This document shows, in pieces, positions 62,310 through 64,000 of a stretch of DNA of 64,000 nucleotides. Source of the stretch: Streptosporangium roseum DSM 43021 (GTDB lineage: Bacteria > Actinomycetota > Actinomycetes > Streptosporangiales > Streptosporangiaceae). Numbering within the stretch: position 1 is the first letter of the stretch; every line of letters begins with the position of its first letter. Position numbers and translations under genes: made by a program. The notes beneath the pieces are model-generated. The model was not told where the DNA came from. It did not search any database and saw only the letters and a program-made list of their open reading frames with translations. The stretch is from contig NC_013595.1 in the NCBI RefSeq assembly GCF_000024865.1, forward strand, positions 372,001 to 436,000, in the 5' to 3' direction.

Positions 62310-63125
62310 ATGACCGAAGTGACATCCAGCAAGGGCATGGCCGTCAGCAAGATACTTTCGAGCGACGGAGTCGCCATCGCCTACGACCGGGTGGGCCAGG
62401 GGCCACCGCTCATCCTGGTGGGCGGAGCGTTCAGCTATCGCGCCTTCCCAGGGCTGGTGGAGCTGGCCGAGCTGCTGTCCCAGCATTTCACCGTCATCAA
62501 CTACGACCGCCGAGGCCGGGGTGACAGCGGGGACACGACGCCCTACGCGGTCGAACGGGAGGTCGACGATCTCGACGCCCTGATCAGGCATGTCGGCGGG
62601 GCGGCGTCGGTGTGGGGGCTGTCCTCCGGGGCGGTCCTCGCACTCAGGGCGGCCGCGCACGGCCTGGCGATCAACCGGCTGGCGCTGTACGAGCCGCCGT
62701 TCGTGGTGGGCGACAGCCGCCGGCCGCCGGCCGACCATCAGGCGCAGCTCACCCGGCTCGTGGCGGCGGGCCGGCGGAGCGCGGCGGCCAAGTACTTCAT
62801 GAGGAGGGTGTCCGGCGTCCCCGCCGTGTTCATGGTGGGCCTGCCGTTCCTCCCCCTGTGGTCGAGGTTCAAGGCGGTGGCCCACACGCTGCCGTACGAC
62901 GCGGCGGTGATGGGGGACTACTCGTTGCCCGCCGGACAGCTGTCACTGGTCACGGTGCCCACGCTCGTGATCGCGGGTGAGAGGAGTTCCACGGTGCTGC
63001 GGCAGGCGGCACAGGAAGTCGCGAACGCCGTGCCCAATGCGCGGCACCGATCCTTGGAGGGACAGAACCACAACGTGTCCATGAAAGCCCTCGCTCCCGT
63101 TCTGGTGGAGTACTTCAAAGTTTGA
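62310..63125 (+). CDS. Alpha/beta hydrolase
   Basis: A 271-residue alpha/beta-fold hydrolase. The oxyanion-hole strand is LILVGGAFSYRAFPG, YDRRGRGDSGDTTPYA is the conserved turn, the nucleophile elbow is VWGLSSGAVLAL (Ser in G-x-S-x-G), and EGQNHNVSMKALAPVL supplies the catalytic His. The acid would lie in or near VPTLVIAGERSSTV, where the usual Asp is a Glu. The substrate is unknown. ATG 62310 has AAGGAG five bases upstream. A hairpin follows it. It sits alone between the rhamnose and kdp operons. Confidence 0.87.
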   Translation: MTEVTSSKGMAVSKILSSDGVAIAYDRVGQGPPLILVGGAFSYRAFPGLVELAELLSQHFTVINYDRRGRGDSGDTTPYAVEREVDDLDALIRHVGGAASVWGLSSGAVLALRAAAHGLAINRLALYEPPFVVGDSRRPPADHQAQLTRLVAAGRRSAAAKYFMRRVSGVPAVFMVGLPFLPLWSRFKAVAHTLPYDAAVMGDYSLPAGQLSLVTVPTLVIAGERSSTVLRQAAQEVANAVPNARHRSLEGQNHNVSMKALAPVLVEYFKV

Positions 63126-63155
63126 TGAGAGGAGTGTCACGGAGGCCGACACGGC

Positions 63156-63197
63156 ATCCGGCCGAGCGCCCCGTCGCGACGGGGCCCTCGGCCGGAT
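63156..63197 (+). terminator. Hairpin after the hydrolase gene
   Basis: ATCCGGCCGAG (63156-63166) pairs with CTCGGCCGGAT (63187-63197), and an inner GCCCCGTC/GACGGGGC pair extends it. Confidence 0.75.
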
Positions 63198-63382
63198 CGG
63201 CATGTGCCCCCGGGCCGCCGTGACGTGGTGGTTCCGGCCCGCGCGTAGTGATGGCGTCAAAGCTTGCCGACCCGGCGTATGGAACCCGTCAAGAAGTGCT
63301 TTGCGGCGATAAATCCACGATTTGCTGCTTATGTGCCGCCCGTCTGACGGTGCAAGAACATTTCCGGATTTGAGGAGTGGGG

Positions 63383-63466
63383 ATGGCAGACGTCATCTTC
63401 GTCGCCCTGACGATCGCGATTTTCGTGATCTTCGGGCTCGTCGTGAAGGCGGTGGAGCGCCTGTGA
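63383..63466 (+). CDS. 27-residue membrane peptide at the head of the kdp operon
   Basis: A single hydrophobic helix: MADVIFVALTIAIFVIFGLV then VKAVERL. ATG 63383 is preceded by GAGGAG about seven bases upstream, and its TGA overlaps the kdpF GTG by four bases (GTGA). I believe similar short peptides occur before kdpF in other actinobacteria (memory, unverified). A role as a small accessory subunit of the Kdp complex is plausible. The preceding gap 63198-63382 would hold the K+-regulated promoter; no KdpE site is recognised by eye. Confidence 0.65.
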   Translation: MADVIFVALTIAIFVIFGLVVKAVERL

Positions 63467-63552
63467 GCGCTGTCAACGCCATTGGCCTGGTGGTGGCCGT
63501 CGGCCTGGTGATCTTCATGATCGCGGCCCTGCTCTTCCCGGAGCGCTTCTGA
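63463..63552 (+). CDS. kdpF: KdpF, small subunit of the K+-transporting ATPase
   Basis: A 29-residue single-helix peptide (start GTG 63463): VSAVNAIGLVVAVGLVIFMI, then AALLFPERF. The terminal L-x-x-P-E-R-F is the usual KdpF ending. KdpF stabilises the KdpABC complex in the membrane. It overlaps the peptide upstream by four bases and kdpA by one base (TGATG), so the three are translationally coupled. Confidence 0.88.
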   Translation: MSAVNAIGLVVAVGLVIFMIAALLFPERF

Positions 63553-64000
63553 TGAGCCCCACCCTCGCCGGGATCCTGTTCATCGGATCCCTCGTCCTCG
63601 CGCTGGTCCTGACCCACCGGCCGCTGGGCGACTACATGTACCGCGTCTACACCGGCACCAAACACACCGCCGTCGAGCGGGTGGTCTACCGGGCCATCGG
63701 CGTCCGGCCGGACACCGAGCAGCGATGGAGCGTCTACGCCCGCGGCGTGCTGGCGTTCTCGCTGATCTCGGTCCTCTTCCTGTACGGCCTGCAGCGCCTG
63801 CAGGACAAGCTGTTCCTCTCCCTGGGGGTGCCCCCCGTCACCGACCATGTCGCGTGGAACACCGCGATCAGCTTCGTGACCAACACCAACTGGCAGGCCT
63901 ACTCGGGCGAGTCCACGATGGGCCACCTGGTGCAGATGGCCGGCCTGGCCGTGCAGAACTTCGTCTCGGCCTCGGTCGGCATGGCCGTGGCGGTCGCGCT
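63552..64000 (+). CDS. kdpA: KdpA, K+-binding subunit of the Kdp ATPase (5' part)
   Basis: The first ~149 codons of the channel-like subunit of the high-affinity K+ pump. It starts MSPTLAGILFIGSLVLALVL and continues with HRPLGDYMYRVYTGTKHTAVE, a normal KdpA N-terminus; the first selectivity-filter region appears as FVTNTNWQAYSGE, followed by the next helix (GLAVQNFVSASVGMAVA). ATG 63552 overlaps the kdpF stop by one base. The gene continues past the end of the window, presumably followed by kdpB and kdpC. Confidence 0.93.
   Translation, partial: MSPTLAGILFIGSLVLALVLTHRPLGDYMYRVYTGTKHTAVERVVYRAIGVRPDTEQRWSVYARGVLAFSLISVLFLYGLQRLQDKLFLSLGVPPVTDHVAWNTAISFVTNTNWQAYSGESTMGHLVQMAGLAVQNFVSASVGMAVAVA

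Noticed and set aside
62102..62524. Small gene starting MNESAAKTDRS upstream of the hydrolase
   Set aside because: It overlaps the hydrolase out of frame for over 200 bases and becomes Arg/Gly-rich; the hydrolase has the ribosome binding site.

Overview
This window is very GC-rich, with strong G/C bias at third codon positions, frequent GTG and TTG starts, and many short -10 boxes placed 6-8 bases before a start codon (leaderless transcription). Its gene types (DUF3151, an FmdB/AmiS/FmdA cluster, SpoIIE phosphatase, poly-HAMP hybrid kinase, DUF4429-SHOCT, a one-piece sigma/anti-sigma protein) point to a filamentous actinobacterium. A member of the Streptosporangiaceae (Streptosporangium or Nonomuraea-like) is my best guess; this is inference, not a database result.

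Region 1-16 kb is mostly core metabolism: a Uma2 nuclease-like protein, a HisC-type aminotransferase, an EamA exporter, an unusual regulator, a MurA, PurD, a CorA Mg2+ channel, a glycerophosphodiesterase, PurA, DUF3151, class II fructose-bisphosphate aldolase, a DedA protein and PyrE. Region 16-32 kb is signalling and export: a single polypeptide joining an ECF sigma factor, a zinc-finger anti-sigma module, a membrane anchor and a large exported domain; an NYN RNase-like protein; a cassette with a Cys-rich small peptide, a frameshifted mauE and an ABC exporter; a cytosolic poly-HAMP hybrid kinase with its response regulator; a SpoIIE phosphatase; an S9 peptidase; and an RlmA-type 23S rRNA methyltransferase.

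Region 32.7-33.9 kb has no convincing gene and holds a perfect 28-bp-arm hairpin beside about 74-bp repeats. Region 34-48 kb carries a small secreted protein, a short Rho paralog whose leader can form two mutually exclusive hairpins over its ribosome binding site, an MBL hydrolase ending in a 20-bp minisatellite, two MFS transporters, an XRE-cupin regulator divergent from a BenE-type permease, a flavoprotein, a second CorA-type protein, an exported HNH nuclease-like protein, a DUF4429 protein, an AspT-like aminotransferase and a DJ-1/PfpI protein.

Region 48.6-51.4 kb is a formamide/short-amide cluster (FmdB zinc ribbon, AmiS channel, FmdA formamidase). It is followed by an ABC exporter behind a SoxR/MerR-type promoter with a 19-bp spacer. 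Region 53.8-61.8 kb is an L-rhamnose catabolic island: rhamnulokinase and a LacI regulator face a divergent operon with rhamnose isomerase, a fused rhamnulose-1-phosphate aldolase/lactaldehyde dehydrogenase and an arabinose/fucose isomerase-family protein. The first reading frame of that operon appears to be a deletion scar joining the start of the rhamnose ABC ATPase to the end of its binding protein, so the uptake system seems lost at this locus. The window ends with an alpha/beta hydrolase and the start of the kdp K+-uptake operon (a 27-residue membrane peptide, kdpF, kdpA).

The strongest candidates for follow-up are the Cys-rich peptide/mauE/exporter cassette, the rhaT-rhaS deletion fusion, the Rho-paralog leader switch and the SoxR/MerR-like promoter.
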